Positions 1 to 10,207 of a stretch of DNA of 64,000 nucleotides are shown piece after piece. The notes beneath the pieces are model-generated. The model had not been told where the DNA came from and searched no databases. It saw only the letters and a program-made list of their open reading frames with translations. The translations under genes and the position numbers were made by a program. Every line of letters starts with the position of its first letter. Position 1 is the first letter of the stretch. Location of the stretch: positions 31,121,108 to 31,185,107 of the forward strand of contig OY754467.1 of assembly GCA_963575645.1 (NCBI GenBank), given 5' to 3'. The DNA comes from Xanthostigma xanthostigma (Eukaryota; Arthropoda; Insecta; Raphidioptera; Raphidiidae).

Positions 1-643
1 TTAAAACGCTTTTATTTTACAAGCTATAATGTACTAAAAACTTGACAATAAATATGAGTCAACATTGGGGACTTTTATTAAGGGGAGATATCCACCTAGG
101 ACCCGGAAAAAAGGCCATTTTTGTGAATTTTTTCAAGGAAAACTATGTGAATTTTTGGATTTGGTGTTTTACTATCTAAACGTATACACATTCAGAAATA
201 TTATTTTTATTTTTTTATTTAAAAATATCAAAAATTGACAAGATTATTGTATGATCTTTGGAACGCCGTAAAAAGATCTGCGTAATCGGTACCCACAGGC
301 GTTTCTTCAAAAATCATCTAAAACAAAAAAAAACACGAGTATTATTAAATTAGATACTATAATCTAGTAGGTACTTGTCGTAGCCGATTTTGAAAATATC
401 GATTTAGGACGAAATGGCGGATGTTTGAAATTAAATAGCAATTTTTGGACCAAAAATTAATATTTTGTCTATAAAAAGAAACTAATTAACCAAAAAAAAA
501 AATATCCTATCCCTATGACAAGTACTAGATTGTAGTATCTAATTTAATAATTTTCATGTTTTTTTTTGTTTTAGATGATTTTTGAAGAAACGCCACTGGG
601 TACCGATTACGCAGATCTTTTTACGGCGCTCCAAAGATCATAC

Positions 644-857
644 TGTAAGAACTATAATAAAGTTCTTACTAGAAATCAATAAAACACAAGCTTGAACTTT
701 AAAGATTAGTAATTGATGTTTTCTCAAGAGTCGTTAGTGATTAATTAAATTTTTTCCAAATAATAACAACCTTCAATTTTCCAGCGTAGCTAAGGAAAAC
801 TAATTTTGACAAATTACAAAAAAGAGAGAGAGAGTTAATGTAACAAAGCTTGCTACA
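644..857 (-). repeat. 3' LTR of the gypsy element
   Basis: This 214-bp copy matches 4778-4991 except for two visible substitutions. On the element's strand it begins TGTAGCAAGC and ends TTACA, the usual TG...CA termini. It follows the polypurine tract. Confidence 0.95.
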
Positions 858-875
858 TTAACACCCCCCCCTACG
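858..875 (-). other. Polypurine tract of the gypsy element
   Basis: Directly upstream of the 3' LTR on the minus strand there is a run of eight G residues (864-871) within a purine-rich stretch. This is the expected place for the plus-strand primer of reverse transcription. The last bases before the LTR (TGTTAA) are not pure purine, so the exact primer is not certain. Confidence 0.65.
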
Positions 876-1024
876 CGTGGGAAAAATTGATATGGAAAGA
901 AAATTTTCCAAGCAAACTGCAAAAACCCACGCGCAGGAAACAAATAGAGATATATCGCATTATATTAAAAAAAAAATCAAAATAATGTACAAGTTCATAA
1001 AAAAAATACACTAAAAAAAGAAAA

Positions 1025-1870
1025 TTAATTGTCAATATTTGCAACTTTTAAACGATCACAAGAAACACTATCTTGACGACCATTAATGTCTAAAATAAAG
1101 TATTTATCACTTTTTGAAATAACACGAAAAGGTCCACTATATGATGGTTTTAAACTTGAAAAAGCGTTAATGTTTCGCACAAACACAAAATCTGCATTAA
1201 TTAGTGGATTTGTAAAGTCAGGAACATTTTTATCACAATAGAACTTCTTTAAACTTGTTTTTAAACGGTTAATGAAATCATTATTTGTAGAATTCAAAAG
1301 ATTCCGTTCAAAAAATTCCGCAGGAAGTCTAAGAGAAGATCCGTATAACATCTCAGCCGGACTAACGTTAACTTCTTTCTTTATGGAAGAACGAATAGAC
1401 AACAAAGTCCATGGTAAAACATCAATCCAGTTTTGATGATCAGAACATTTCAAAGATTCTTTTAAACGTCTATGAAATCGTTCTACTAAACCATTAGCTT
1501 GAGGATGATATGCTGTTGTCATTATATGTTCAGTACCAATTTCTTCAAGAAAATGTTTCCACATAATTGACTGAAATTGCAGTCCTCGATCAGTAGTAAT
1601 TTTTCCTGGACAACCAAAACGGGAAATCCAGTCAGAAATAAAAACTTTAATTATAGTTTCAGTTTGTATGTCTTTTAATGGTAAAGCTTCTGGCCAACGT
1701 GAAAAGCGATCAACAATGGTCAGAAGATACTTGAATCCATTACATAAAGGTAGAGACACAATATCCAAATGTATATGATCAAATCTGTTATCAGGTTCCT
1801 TAATAGGAAAAATTGGCAATTTCACATGCCTAGTTATCTTATTTTGTTGGCAATTTAAACAATGCCGTGT
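1025..1870 (-). pseudogene. pol: pol, integrase portion of the gypsy element
   Basis: Integrase catalytic core and C-terminal region. From the first ATG (1825) the 266-residue product shows the D,D-35-E triad: Asp21 in HLDIVSLPL, Asp79 in TTDRGLQF and Glu115 in NGLVERFH. A chromodomain-less tail ends at a normal stop at 1025. It is in the same frame as the upstream pol piece and is separated from it only by a TGA at 1871-1873; the cysteine pair CLNC of the integrase zinc-binding domain lies just past that stop. The stop therefore interrupts the HHCC domain rather than marking a real gene start. The role in the family is insertion of the cDNA into host DNA. Confidence 0.9.
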
Positions 1871-2966
1871 TCATTCTCTCACCTCTTTATTCATACCTGG
1901 CCAAAAAAATCTGCTAACCAATTGGTTTTGCGTCGCACGAATACCAGGATGACCGAGGTTATGAACAGAATCAAAAATACTTCGTCGAAAATTATCTGGT
2001 ATATAAGGTCGAGGTTTCTTTGTTGAAAACTCACACCAAATCATTTTTCCATTACTTAATTGAAATTGTTTAAAATTGAATCTTGGTTTTGATATCAATT
2101 TTAAAAGTTCTTGATTGTTATTTTGTGCAGAAGAAATGTCATTGAAGTTTATTGAAATGCCATCAGGGCAATAAACTTGATTAATATGTTTAGAAATATT
2201 ATTTATTCTTGAAAGTACATCAGCAGGGATGTTTTCTTTGCCTTTAATATGACAAACATCAGACGTGAATTGTTGTATAAATAAGAGCTGTCTAAGTTCT
2301 CTTGGTAAATAATTGTCTGACTTAGATTTCAACGCCAAAGTAATTGGGCGATGATCAGTAAAAACTGTGAAATGACGACCTTCAATATAATGTCTGAACT
2401 TCTTAATTGAACAATAAATTGCAAGAAGTTCTCTTGAAAATACACTGTATTTAGTTTCTGTTTTTGTTAACTTTCTTGAGAAGAAAGCAAGTGGTTTAAA
2501 TTCATTTTCTATCTTCTGCTGAAGGACAGCACCAATCCCAATGTCTGAGGCATCAGTACTAATGGACAATGGTGCTCCACGAACAGGATGGGATAGAAGA
2601 ACACATTGAGCTAACGCGTTTTTCGCGTATTTAAATGATTCCAAAGCTGCAACATCAAGAGTTACAGGTTTATCTGTAGCTTTGCCAGCAATAATAAAAT
2701 TATTTAATGGGGCTAAAATCGATCCACAATTAGGTATAAACCTATTGTAAAAATTAATTAAGCCTAAAAAATTGCGCAGTTTCCTTTGAGTATTAGGGAT
2801 GGGATAATCTTGAATAACTTTTACTTTCTCTGGAAGTGGACGTATTCCATCAATTGTAACAAGATGGCCTAAAAAAGTCAGTTCTTTCACGGCAAAAATA
2901 CATTTATTTGAATTAATTGTCAAGCCAAATTCGCTTAGCCTTTTAAAAAGTAAATTTATGTGATAA
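1871..2966 (-). pseudogene. pol: pol, RT thumb, RNase H and integrase N-terminus
   Basis: The middle portion of pol. From Met at 2923 the 350 residues hold the end of RT (FLGHLV near 17-22), the RNase H domain with likely catalytic Asp124 (STDAS), Glu165 (SRELLA), Asp190 (FTDHRP) and Asp235 (ADVLSR), and the HH half of the integrase zinc domain (His321, His325 in HNLGHPG). The frame continues upstream of 2923 to about 2966, where it departs from the gag-RT frame by one base. It ends at a TGA at 1871 in mid-domain. Both ends are therefore lesions, not real gene limits. Confidence 0.92.
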
Positions 2967-4755
2967 GATGTTGTTCCTCATCATCACTAAAAACTAAAAT
3001 GTCATCTAAATAAACAAATACAAAATTAAGACCAGAAAGGACTGTAGACATAAATCTTGAAAAGGTTTGACCAGCATTTCTAAGACCAAAATTCATCTGT
3101 AAATATTCAAAGGAACCAAATGGGGTAATAATGGCAGTTTTAGGGACATCATCTGGATGAATTGGAATTTGGAAATAGGCTTGTTTTAAATCTATTTTAG
3201 AAAATATTTTCTTGTTCGAAATCTTATATGTAAAATCTTGTAAAAATGGAATGGGATATCTATCAGGAATAGTTATTGCATTAAGTCTACGATAGTCTCC
3301 ACAAGCACGATAAGACCCATCTTCTTTTTTAACCATATGAAGAGGACTTGACCAAGGGCTATTAGAACGTCTAACAATGCCCGACTTGAGTAGTCTATCA
3401 AATTCAGATTTGGCAATATCATATTGTTCAGGATTAAGTCTTCTAGGTGCAGAAAAAATCGGTTTACCATCAGTAAGAATTCTGTGAAAAAAATTATGAT
3501 TAATTTTTTTCTTAATATCAAAATTATTTAAATCAGGGTATTTGTTAAGTAGTTGTAAATATGGATTAGTGAGCGAAATATTTGTAACATAGTTATTCGA
3601 AAGTGAAAGTTGTTTAGAATTGAAATTAATGGAAATGTCAAAATGTGTTAAAAAATCAAGTCCTAAGATTGGAAATTGAACTGGAGCTACAAAAAAATTC
3701 CAGTAGAATAGTCTTCCTAGACCAAAGTCTAATTTTAAGTTCAGTTTGCCAGTAGATTTAATAGAAGAACCATTTGCAGCGGTAAAGAATTTAGTAGTAA
3801 AAATTATCGTTTGTTTAAAATTATTAGAAACTGAACTGGGTATAAAACTGTTGGTTGATCCAGTGTCTATTAAGAATTTTATATTATTTATCTTGTCAAG
3901 ACAAAATATTAATTGAGGAGATTGCATTTGTGTATTAGAGAGTTCAGAAACTATTCCAATTCTGCTTTCAGAATTATCATTAAAAATGCATTCAGGAACA
4001 CATTTGTTGGCACGACGACCAAATGTTTTGTGATGGAAACATATAAAAGGTTTATTCTTGTATGAAATATTATTAGTATTTTTATTTGAAAAACATTTTT
4101 TGGAAATAGAATTAGATGAAGATGATTCGAGAGAATTGAGACGGTCAGTAATTTTAGTGATAGAATCTGTAAGTGGTTTTAAAATGTTATCATCAATAGA
4201 GGATTCGACCGAATTGCATGAGTTTTGATTAATTAAAAAAATTTTATCGGCAATAATAGTAAGTGAATTTAAACTTTGATTTAAATTTGGAATAAGAGAT
4301 ATTTGAATGTTATCAGGAAGTTTATTAATAAAAATATATTTAAGATTTTCTTCACTTAAGTTTAAATTTCTTGAATACCTTTGAATTTTGTTAAGAATGT
4401 GAGATGGTTTTTCAAAATTATTTGAATCGCTTATCGAAAAGAGTTTTTTTAAATTACTCATTTGGTCAATATCAAATCTAAATAAAATTTCATTTTTTAA
4501 AGTTTCATAAGGATCGATATCTGGGATATTGAAAATTAGATTACTTACGAGAGAAGCAATTGAAATTGGTAAAGAAGACACTAAAAGGTCATATTTTTTT
4601 ATAGAACTCCTAACATTATTGAGAGAAAAAAGTCTCTCAACTTGTAAAAAATAAATTTCAGGATCAGTAACACTGAATTCTGGAAGTTCAATTTGTATAT
4701 TTTTGTTTGACATATTAGTGATAAAAAAATTACTTATCTCAAAAATCGTGTTCAA
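2956..4755 (-). pseudogene. gag-pol: gag-protease-RT portion of the gypsy element
   Basis: A 599-residue frame. Residues about 20-230 are gag-like (ELPEFSVTDPEIYFLQVE, typical of insect Mag-type gag). A knuckle C239-x2-H242-x9-C252-x3-C256 follows. The aspartic protease has its active site at DTGS 297-300 and a flap-side ILGLDFL at 363-369. RT starts near 420 and includes DLKQAYF (522-528) and the catalytic YLDD (582-585). Gag, protease and RT are fused in one frame without a frameshift between them. The frame runs out 14 residues after YLDD because of a one-base change near 2965. The ATG at 4755 lies 23 bases inside the 5' LTR boundary; a second Met is at residue 15. Confidence 0.93.
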
Positions 4756-4760
4756 TCAGC

Positions 4761-4777
4761 TGTCAGGGGTCACCAAT
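4761..4777 (-). other. Primer-binding site of the gypsy element
   Basis: Two bases after the 5' LTR, the minus strand reads TGGTGACCCCTGACA. It starts with TGG, as expected for a sequence complementary to the CCA end of a tRNA. I cannot say which tRNA from memory. Confidence 0.7.
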
Positions 4778-4991
4778 TGTAAAAACTATAATAAAGTTCT
4801 TACTAGAAATCAATAAAACACAAGCTTGAACTTTAAAGATTAGTAATTGATGTTTTCTCAAGAGTCGCTAGTGATTAATTAAATTTTTTCCAAATAATAA
4901 CAACCTTCAATTTTCCAGCGTAGCTAAGGAAAACTAATTTTGACAAATTACAAAAAAGAGAGAGAGAGTTAATGTAACAAAGCTTGCTACA
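4778..4991 (-). repeat. 5' LTR of the gypsy element
   Basis: A 214-bp partner of 644-857, with TG...CA ends on the element's strand. A short GA/CT-rich stretch (CTCTCTCTC on the minus strand) is kept in both copies. It is followed by ATAC (4992-4995), the target duplication. Confidence 0.95.
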
Positions 4992-5171
4992 ATACAATAA
5001 TCTTGTCGATTTTGGATATTCTTAAATAAAAAAAAAATAAAAATAATATTTCTGAATGTGTATACTTTTAGATAGTAAAACTCCAAATCCAAAAATTCAC
5101 ATAGTTTTCCTTGAAAAAATTCTTTTCCGGCTCCTAGGTGGATAATGGATATCTCCCCTTAAACTAAAATA

Positions 5172-5286
5172 AAATCGTGGGGGGCATTTATAAAGTTACA
5201 TTATGGTCGAAAAAGACAGTCGAAATCAAAATATGATTTCCAATCCCAAACAAATAAGTTTTCTTTTAAATGTCCCCACGATTTTT
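5172..5286. repeat. Short inverted-repeat element
   Basis: AAAATCGTGGGGGGCATTTA at 5172-5191 is met by its near-complement at 5266-5286, enclosing about 75 bp. It is MITE-like and lies immediately beyond the first fold-back element. No target duplication is clear. Confidence 0.55.
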
Positions 5287-5544
5287 TTTTAGTTTGAGCA
5301 AAGTCCCATCGTAAACGGCGCAGTCATTAGTAAATTATTGAAATACGAAAAAAAATGTTTTATGAAAAAATCAACTTTCATTTACAATTATTTATGCTTT
5401 TTTACACGCTTTATATTAGTTTCACTTGTAAGTTTGTATGTATGTTTGTTTCTAACCTCGTTTGGACTACAGCAAGTGGTTTATTACTGTTAGTATGTTA
5501 TGCCACTACTGTAAGAGCAATCGGCGCTAGTCTTCGCTGACGTC

Positions 5545-5590
5545 AACTCTCGGATTCACCGGTCGTGGGTTCTAATCCCGTCCACGCCGA
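5545..5590 (+). repeat. tRNA-like B-box sequence (possible SINE head)
   Basis: GGGTTCTAATCCCGT is close to the RNA polymerase III B box and forms a five-pair stem with a seven-base loop like a T arm. Upstream sequence (about 5515-5545) does not give a clean D arm or anticodon arm. A tRNA-derived SINE fragment is likelier than a functional tRNA gene. Confidence 0.35.
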
Positions 5591-5637
5591 AATAAAAAAT
5601 TTGTTTTTTTTTTTCGGCAAATTTTTGACAATAAATC

Positions 5638-6005
5638 GAACTAAAAAGTGGAAAATAAATATATTTTAAAAAAACTAAAAAACACGCTTTATATCAAACT
5701 AAAAAGTGAAAAATAAATATAGTTTAAAAAAAACTAAAAAACACGCTTTATATCGAACTAAAAAGTAAAAAAAAAATTTTTTTTAATAAGCTTAAAACAA
5801 TAATGAATAAAAAATACTAGTATTATTGTGAAAAAAGCGTGGGGCGCTCGATGTACGAAAATGCGGAACAAAGCGTCTCACGCTTTTTTCACAATAATAC
5901 TAGTATTTTTTATTCATTATTGTTTTAAGCTTATTTTAAAAAAAATATTTTTTACTTTTTAGTTCGATATAAAGCGTGTTTTTTAGTTTTTTTAAACTAT
6001 ATTTT
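5638..6005. repeat. Tandem units plus long hairpin
   Basis: Two tandem copies of a roughly 58-bp A/T-rich unit containing ACACGCTTTATATC (starting near 5638 and 5696) lead into a hairpin. 5717-5842 pairs with 5879-6005, and the innermost 57 bp of each arm (5786-5842 and 5879-5935) match without mismatch by eye. The loop (5843-5878) is GC-richer. The right arm holds only one unit, so the tandem duplication is confined to the left arm. Confidence 0.8.
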
Positions 6006-6047
6006 TTTAAGTAAAACTGTTAAATATGTTGTAATTCGCTAAAATAT

Positions 6048-6649
6048 TGTAACAAAACTGTTATTGTTCGTGGTGGAAAAGTTTTATTTATAATAACAAA
6101 AGTTTAACAAAACAGTTAAATACACAAACTTAAAGTACTTCTCTAACGTTACAGAAACAAAACAACAAATTCTGACTAATAAAATAAAAGAATAAAAAGT
6201 CACTATTTATGTACATAAAATATCTACAATACAGGAACACACTACAATTTAATTAGTGCACTTGTTTATTAATTACTATATACCAACTTTATATAACTGG
6301 AATCAATGGTTTATTATACCACTCCGCACTATTTATTTTGCGCACCGTTTATATATCTTCTATCTCAGTACTACTGCACTGACGGAATAATTTGTCACAG
6401 CTATTTGCATCTCACTGTATCACTCCTGTACAACTGCCGTATGCCTGCCCGACTGAGCTATCGGGCTAGTTTATATATGCGCTGGGTAAGCTTTCCAGCG
6501 ATTTCTAGAATGTTCCGATCCTTTCTTATACAAGTTTAGGATTTGGCTTCATACCGTCACAAAAACTCTTATACCTGAGTGCGTTATTGTTGTCTTCGTC
6601 AAGAACATTCGACTGAAAGCATTGGCGTCCCAACGGAGAGCGCACAACA
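6048..6649 (-). mobile_element. Solo LTR, 602 bp
   Basis: On the minus strand it runs TGTTGTGCGC ... TTTTGTTACA. ATAT flanks both ends (6044-6047 and 6650-6653). A TATA-type box (CATATATAAA, near 6471-6480) and a GC-richer downstream stretch fit an LTR promoter. It is related along its length to 21690-22300. No internal coding region lies beside it, so it is most simply a solo LTR left by recombination between two LTRs. A gypsy-class origin is inferred from the 4-bp duplication. Confidence 0.8.
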
Positions 6650-6867
6650 ATATTAATGTTTGCCACAAAACTGCGTCCTGTATGACGTCTCTTTTGGTAT
6701 CGTTGTTGGCAGCCGAAAGAAAACACGATAGCACAAGTTGCGCTGTTATATAGCAGTTCAGTGAAGTGGTTCCGTTTTTTCTTTTTTTTGAAAATAAGTA
6801 GACTTTTATACAGTGGAATAATTTTTCAAGGTTATATAAGAAAGAAATAAACTGTATCCCTTTATAC

Positions 6868-7867
6868 ATATCTGTACCTCGGAGGGATACAACACTATGT
6901 CCATTTTCATAACTTTACAGGAGAGGAGTTTTAAACTTTTTTTCAACAAAAAGTGTTATTGGCACAGCTATTTATTGAGATGTTGAAACAATATTTTACC
7001 AGAACATTCTATTTATTGTTATTTACATCATGCAGTTGTTATAAAATAAAAAAAAAACCTTTGTTACGGTTTTTTTTCACTTTTTAATGGACATGGTGTT
7101 GTATCCCTCTAATAAAGTTATTGTACTATAAGACCTAATATTGGTATTGGACTTGGTGTTACCAGTTGCAAATCGTTTGGCAATGTAAGGTGTCGCCTTC
7201 GAAACCTAACAAGGTCAATCTCCTGGTTTTCATCAGCGAAATTACTTTTCAAAAACAGAGTTCCCATGCTGTTCTGTTTTACTTGCAGTTGAACACAGGT
7301 TGACAGAAGAACTTGTTCTTTGTTGACATCTTTTTTTCTATTAATAAAGGGTGGATTTTCACATGTTTTGACATCGTACAAAGACCTAAAATTTTTAAAA
7401 TCTTCCAGTTCCATATTATGCACAGTATATTTCATTGAGGTCTGTCTGACTAACTGCTGCCAATCCCAGGGCGTTAGAATTGTCATATTGTTAAGTTTTT
7501 TTCTCTTCCGCTCTATCAGTGCATGGACAGTATCCGCCTCCATATGACTCAAAAATACATCAGAACTGTCGAAAGTACTCTTAGTTCACTAACAATCCGC
7601 CAGGCTGTGTAGAGGTATACAACACTATGTCCAGTAGTAATTCACATGCTTCAGAAGGATAAAACACCAAGTCCACATGGTGTTCTATCCCTCTAAATGA
7701 AAGTGGACTTGGTGTTGTTTTAAAACATGCTATATCCGGTTCTAACTGGTTTTGGACATAGTGCTCTATTCCTCTAAGAAATATGAGAAAAGCTGATTTT
7801 AACTCTGTAATAAAGTCAATATGGAAAAAAATGGACATAGTGTTGTATCCCTCCGAGGTACAGATAT
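6868..7867. mobile_element. 1-kb terminal-inverted-repeat element with reiterated motif
   Basis: 39-bp terminal inverted repeats at 6868-6906 and 7829-7867 are identical by eye and contain GGGATACAACACTATGTCCA. Variants of the same motif recur inside on both strands, near 7087-7110, 7611-7632, 7651-7670, 7674-7695, 7700-7720 and 7752-7778. Such repeated subterminal motifs are usually binding sites for an element's own transposase. The element carries a decayed minus-strand reading frame. A clear target duplication was not found, so the superfamily is open. Confidence 0.75.
7118..7585 (-). pseudogene. Element-borne protein fragment, conserved arthropod type
   Basis: An open frame of about 150 residues with no ATG at its 5' end; the first in-frame ATG (7543) gives a product starting MEADTVHALIERKRKK. 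The stretch SHMEADTVHALIE followed about 20 residues on by TPWDWQQLVRQ resembles a pattern I recall from uncharacterised, transposon-associated arthropod proteins (SH/GHS-x-ME-x-D-x-VH-x-x-IE, then TP-x-DW-x-x-LV). The upstream frame is closed by a stop, so only the C-terminal part of a longer protein survives. It sits within the 1-kb inverted-repeat element and may descend from its transposase. Function is not known to me. Confidence 0.5.
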
Positions 7868-8640
7868 ATAATGTCAATGATTCAAAGGGGTTTGATGAAT
7901 AGTTGAAGTTCAGCATAAACGTTGTTTTACAACTTAACCCAGAAATTTTGAAAATTGAATGATAAAAACTTAAAAAATCATAGAAAAATAACAAACAGTG
8001 CCATAAGCATAACCTATAGTACAGACTTAATTGTAGTTTGAAATGAGTTGAAACTTAGATATTATAATAATCGGGAGCCAGGAATGTAAACGAAGCTTTG
8101 AATTTTGTCGTGCAAAACTTAGGAATGGATAACTGATCTTTGCAACGTAAATCATGATTCACTATTCAAAACTGACTACTTATGTTGTATTTTACTGTAC
8201 AGATATTTAGGCATTCGTGTGATTTAGCAGACAAGATAATTTACCCAGCCCTATATTAAATAGTTCATCGCCTAGACGTACATAATATTATTCGTTATTA
8301 ATCCGTTGGGTATTCTCTTAAATTCTGTCGCTACGTCATATATTATAAAGTTTACGTACGCCCGTTTATTGTGAAAGTTTTAGAGGGCATTATTAATTTT
8401 ATCATAAATAAAAAAAGAGGGACGTTTGCTCACGTATAGTTTTATGTAAACCTTTGTTCTCTCAGGAATTCTGGAAAATAATTGCAGTTAAAAAATATTG
8501 TATTAATATTATAATCAGAGTAGAAGAAAAAATCTAAAAAAATGAGGTTGATTTAAAAATTCGGAAAAAATTGTAGCAACATTAATTTACTAATTCTCAG
8601 TTTCAAGTTATTTATTGTTTATTAAAAAGTAATGTATATT
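7868..8640. other. No identifiable feature
   Basis: A/T-rich sequence without a credible reading frame or a repeat shared with the rest of the window. Confidence 0.5.
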
Positions 8641-8647
8641 ATTGTAA

Positions 8648-8735
8648 CATAACTGTTCTAATTCATAATGAAAAATATTTATTTACAGTAATAATAACGT
8701 TAACAAAACAGTTAAAACATTCTAGGACCAGTTAC
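8648..8735 (-). repeat. Fragment of the solo-LTR family
   Basis: TGTAACATAACTGTT and the following A/T-rich stretch to ACAAAACAGTTAAA match the same end of the LTRs at 6048 and 21690. The match fades after about 90 bp, so only one end of the LTR is present. Confidence 0.6.
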
Positions 8736-9005
8736 ATTCAACATCTACGTTCATGTACAAAGCAATTTACACATGCAAATCGCTATCAATACGCATTCAC
8801 ACCTTATCTGAGAAAGCCTGCTCCTAGCAAATATATTCTCAACCTGAACCAAGAAATTCAATCTGTTTAAAAATGGACCTCTGTGCATTGTTTAAAACAT
8901 AACGCCAGTAGAACAATATTTTTACCTGTTGCGTCTAAACAAATCGGTCCCTTTTTAACGATCCTTCTTTGACCTCGGTTAAAGTATGCAACATTACGGT
9001 ACCTT

Positions 9006-9560
9006 CTCCAAAAATTTGGGAGTGATAATAGACAATACATTGAGTTCTAAGTTTCACACAACAGAGCATTTTAAAAAATCTTATTATAGACTGAAAACCA
9101 ACCACAGGCACAAAAAATTCATCTCACAATCAGTAAAATCACTCTGATGCAATCGCTTATATTTCAGTGCTAACATGAGCCGGCACAGTATGTCTTGATT
9201 TAGCAGTTTATTTAAACTAAAAATTACAAAAAAGTGCAAAGTTGTAATATTAGGAGTGATCGCATACATTCTGTTATGAAAAAACTGTTAATATTAGATA
9301 TTGTATCCATGAGAACAAATCATACACTTTCATTAATTCATAAATTGATAAAAATCAGAGAACCGTCCCAGATTCGAAATAATATAAGTTTTGTGTATGA
9401 CTCTCATTCGTTTAATACTAGGCGTTCTTTTTTGCTCGAAATACAACAATGCAGCACATTTCTAGGCTCGTCTTCATTTTTTGCATAGGGCCCCAAGTTG
9501 TGAAATGAGTCACCACTTGTCGCAAGACGTTTTCAAAATACGTCCACAAAATTCTTCTAG
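9006..9560 (+). pseudogene. Jockey-like LINE remnant (end of ORF2)
   Basis: The translation at 9008-9160 starts KNLGVIIDNTLSSKFHTTEH, the segment that follows the RT core in Jockey-like LINEs. A further open stretch (9234-9488) ends in a decayed form of the family's C-terminal RRS...LG...F...GPKLWN pattern: RRSFLLEIQQCSTFLGSSSF, then GPKL with a stop where W is expected. Several stops and frame changes show it is dead. It is likely from a family related to the LINE at 60.7 kb. Confidence 0.7.
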
Positions 9561-10100
9561 GTTCATATTATTGCAGAAGAACTATATTGCCATAACGTTT
9601 TTTATCTCTATATTTTATTTTATATTTTATTGCTATATTTGAGCACATCATTGCCAGCTGCATCCATATCCACCGTATACACACCATCATCATCACCTCA
9701 AACATCATAATCAAGATCTCATCTTACAACTACAGAAATCCACCGGAATACATCATCATCCAAAGTGTTTTACAACTTAACCACATAATATAACGCAAAT
9801 AGCCACGCTGCTGCGCGTTTACAAATTAAAAAAAAAATATTGTTATTCCTGATACAAATTTGTGCTTTGCAGCTTTTCTCTAAATAAATTATAATAAAAA
9901 TCCGAATCCTATATACTTGCATTCATTAGGTATACCCAATATAGTAATGAACTTTAATTAAGTGATATAAGTTCACGTACACATATATGTGCGTTTGTGA
10001 TTTTTAACGTTTTTTGACTGAAATGTTCGGTGTTTGCAACAGATAAAACATTCTGTGTGAACTGTTCTTCATAATATAAAGATCAGTTCATATCGAATGT
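9561..10100. other. A/T-rich tail region, nothing else seen
   Basis: This may include the 3' end of the LINE remnant. A short run of ATCAT/CATCAC-like repeats lies near 9650-9740. No reading frame is supported. Confidence 0.45.
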
Positions 10101-10207
10101 CGTATATCTCGTTCAAACTTGGTGAATAAATAATCAGCAACTGATTTGTCGTATTATGACAAATCAGTTGTTGATTATTTATTCACCAAGTTTGAACGAG
10201 ATATACG
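10101..10207. repeat. 107-bp hairpin
   Basis: Arms 10101-10150 and 10158-10207 are reverse complements with one mismatch (near 10137) and a 7-base loop. Confidence 0.9.

Larger units (their letters stand above)
644..4991 (-). mobile_element. Ty3/gypsy LTR retrotransposon, Mag-like, nearly intact
   Basis: A 4348-bp element with two 214-bp LTRs, a primer-binding site, a polypurine tract and gag-pol coding pieces in gypsy order (gag, protease, RT, RNase H, integrase), all on the minus strand. ATAC lies on both sides (640-643 and 4992-4995), a 4-bp target duplication. The LTRs differ at only two positions by eye, so insertion was recent. Coding is broken by one change of frame near 2965 and one stop at 1871-1873, so this copy is unlikely to be autonomous. 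The gag knuckle spacing C-x2-H-x9-C-x3-C is the form I associate with Mag-type elements. Confidence 0.95.
81..5160. mobile_element. Fold-back element interrupted by an LTR retrotransposon
   Basis: The sequence from about 81 to 383 reappears as its reverse complement in two pieces, about 512-643 and 4992-5160. Removing the LTR element and one copy of its 4-bp duplication leaves a continuous hairpin-shaped element of about 730 bp with a loop at roughly 384-511. The outermost arms are anchored by AAGGGGAGATATCC on the left and its complement on the right. No reading frame is evident in the arms. The class is unknown; the structure is that of a fold-back or MITE-like element. The outer boundary is soft because weaker pairing continues a few tens of bases further out. 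Confidence 0.85.

Noticed and set aside
3273..3521. Short minus-strand reading frame within the gypsy gag-RT region
   Set aside because: It lies in another frame of the gag-pol coding sequence and has no recognisable content.
6306..6869. Several short frames on both strands in and beside the solo LTR
   Set aside because: They overlap an LTR with promoter-like features and show no protein similarity; chance frames.
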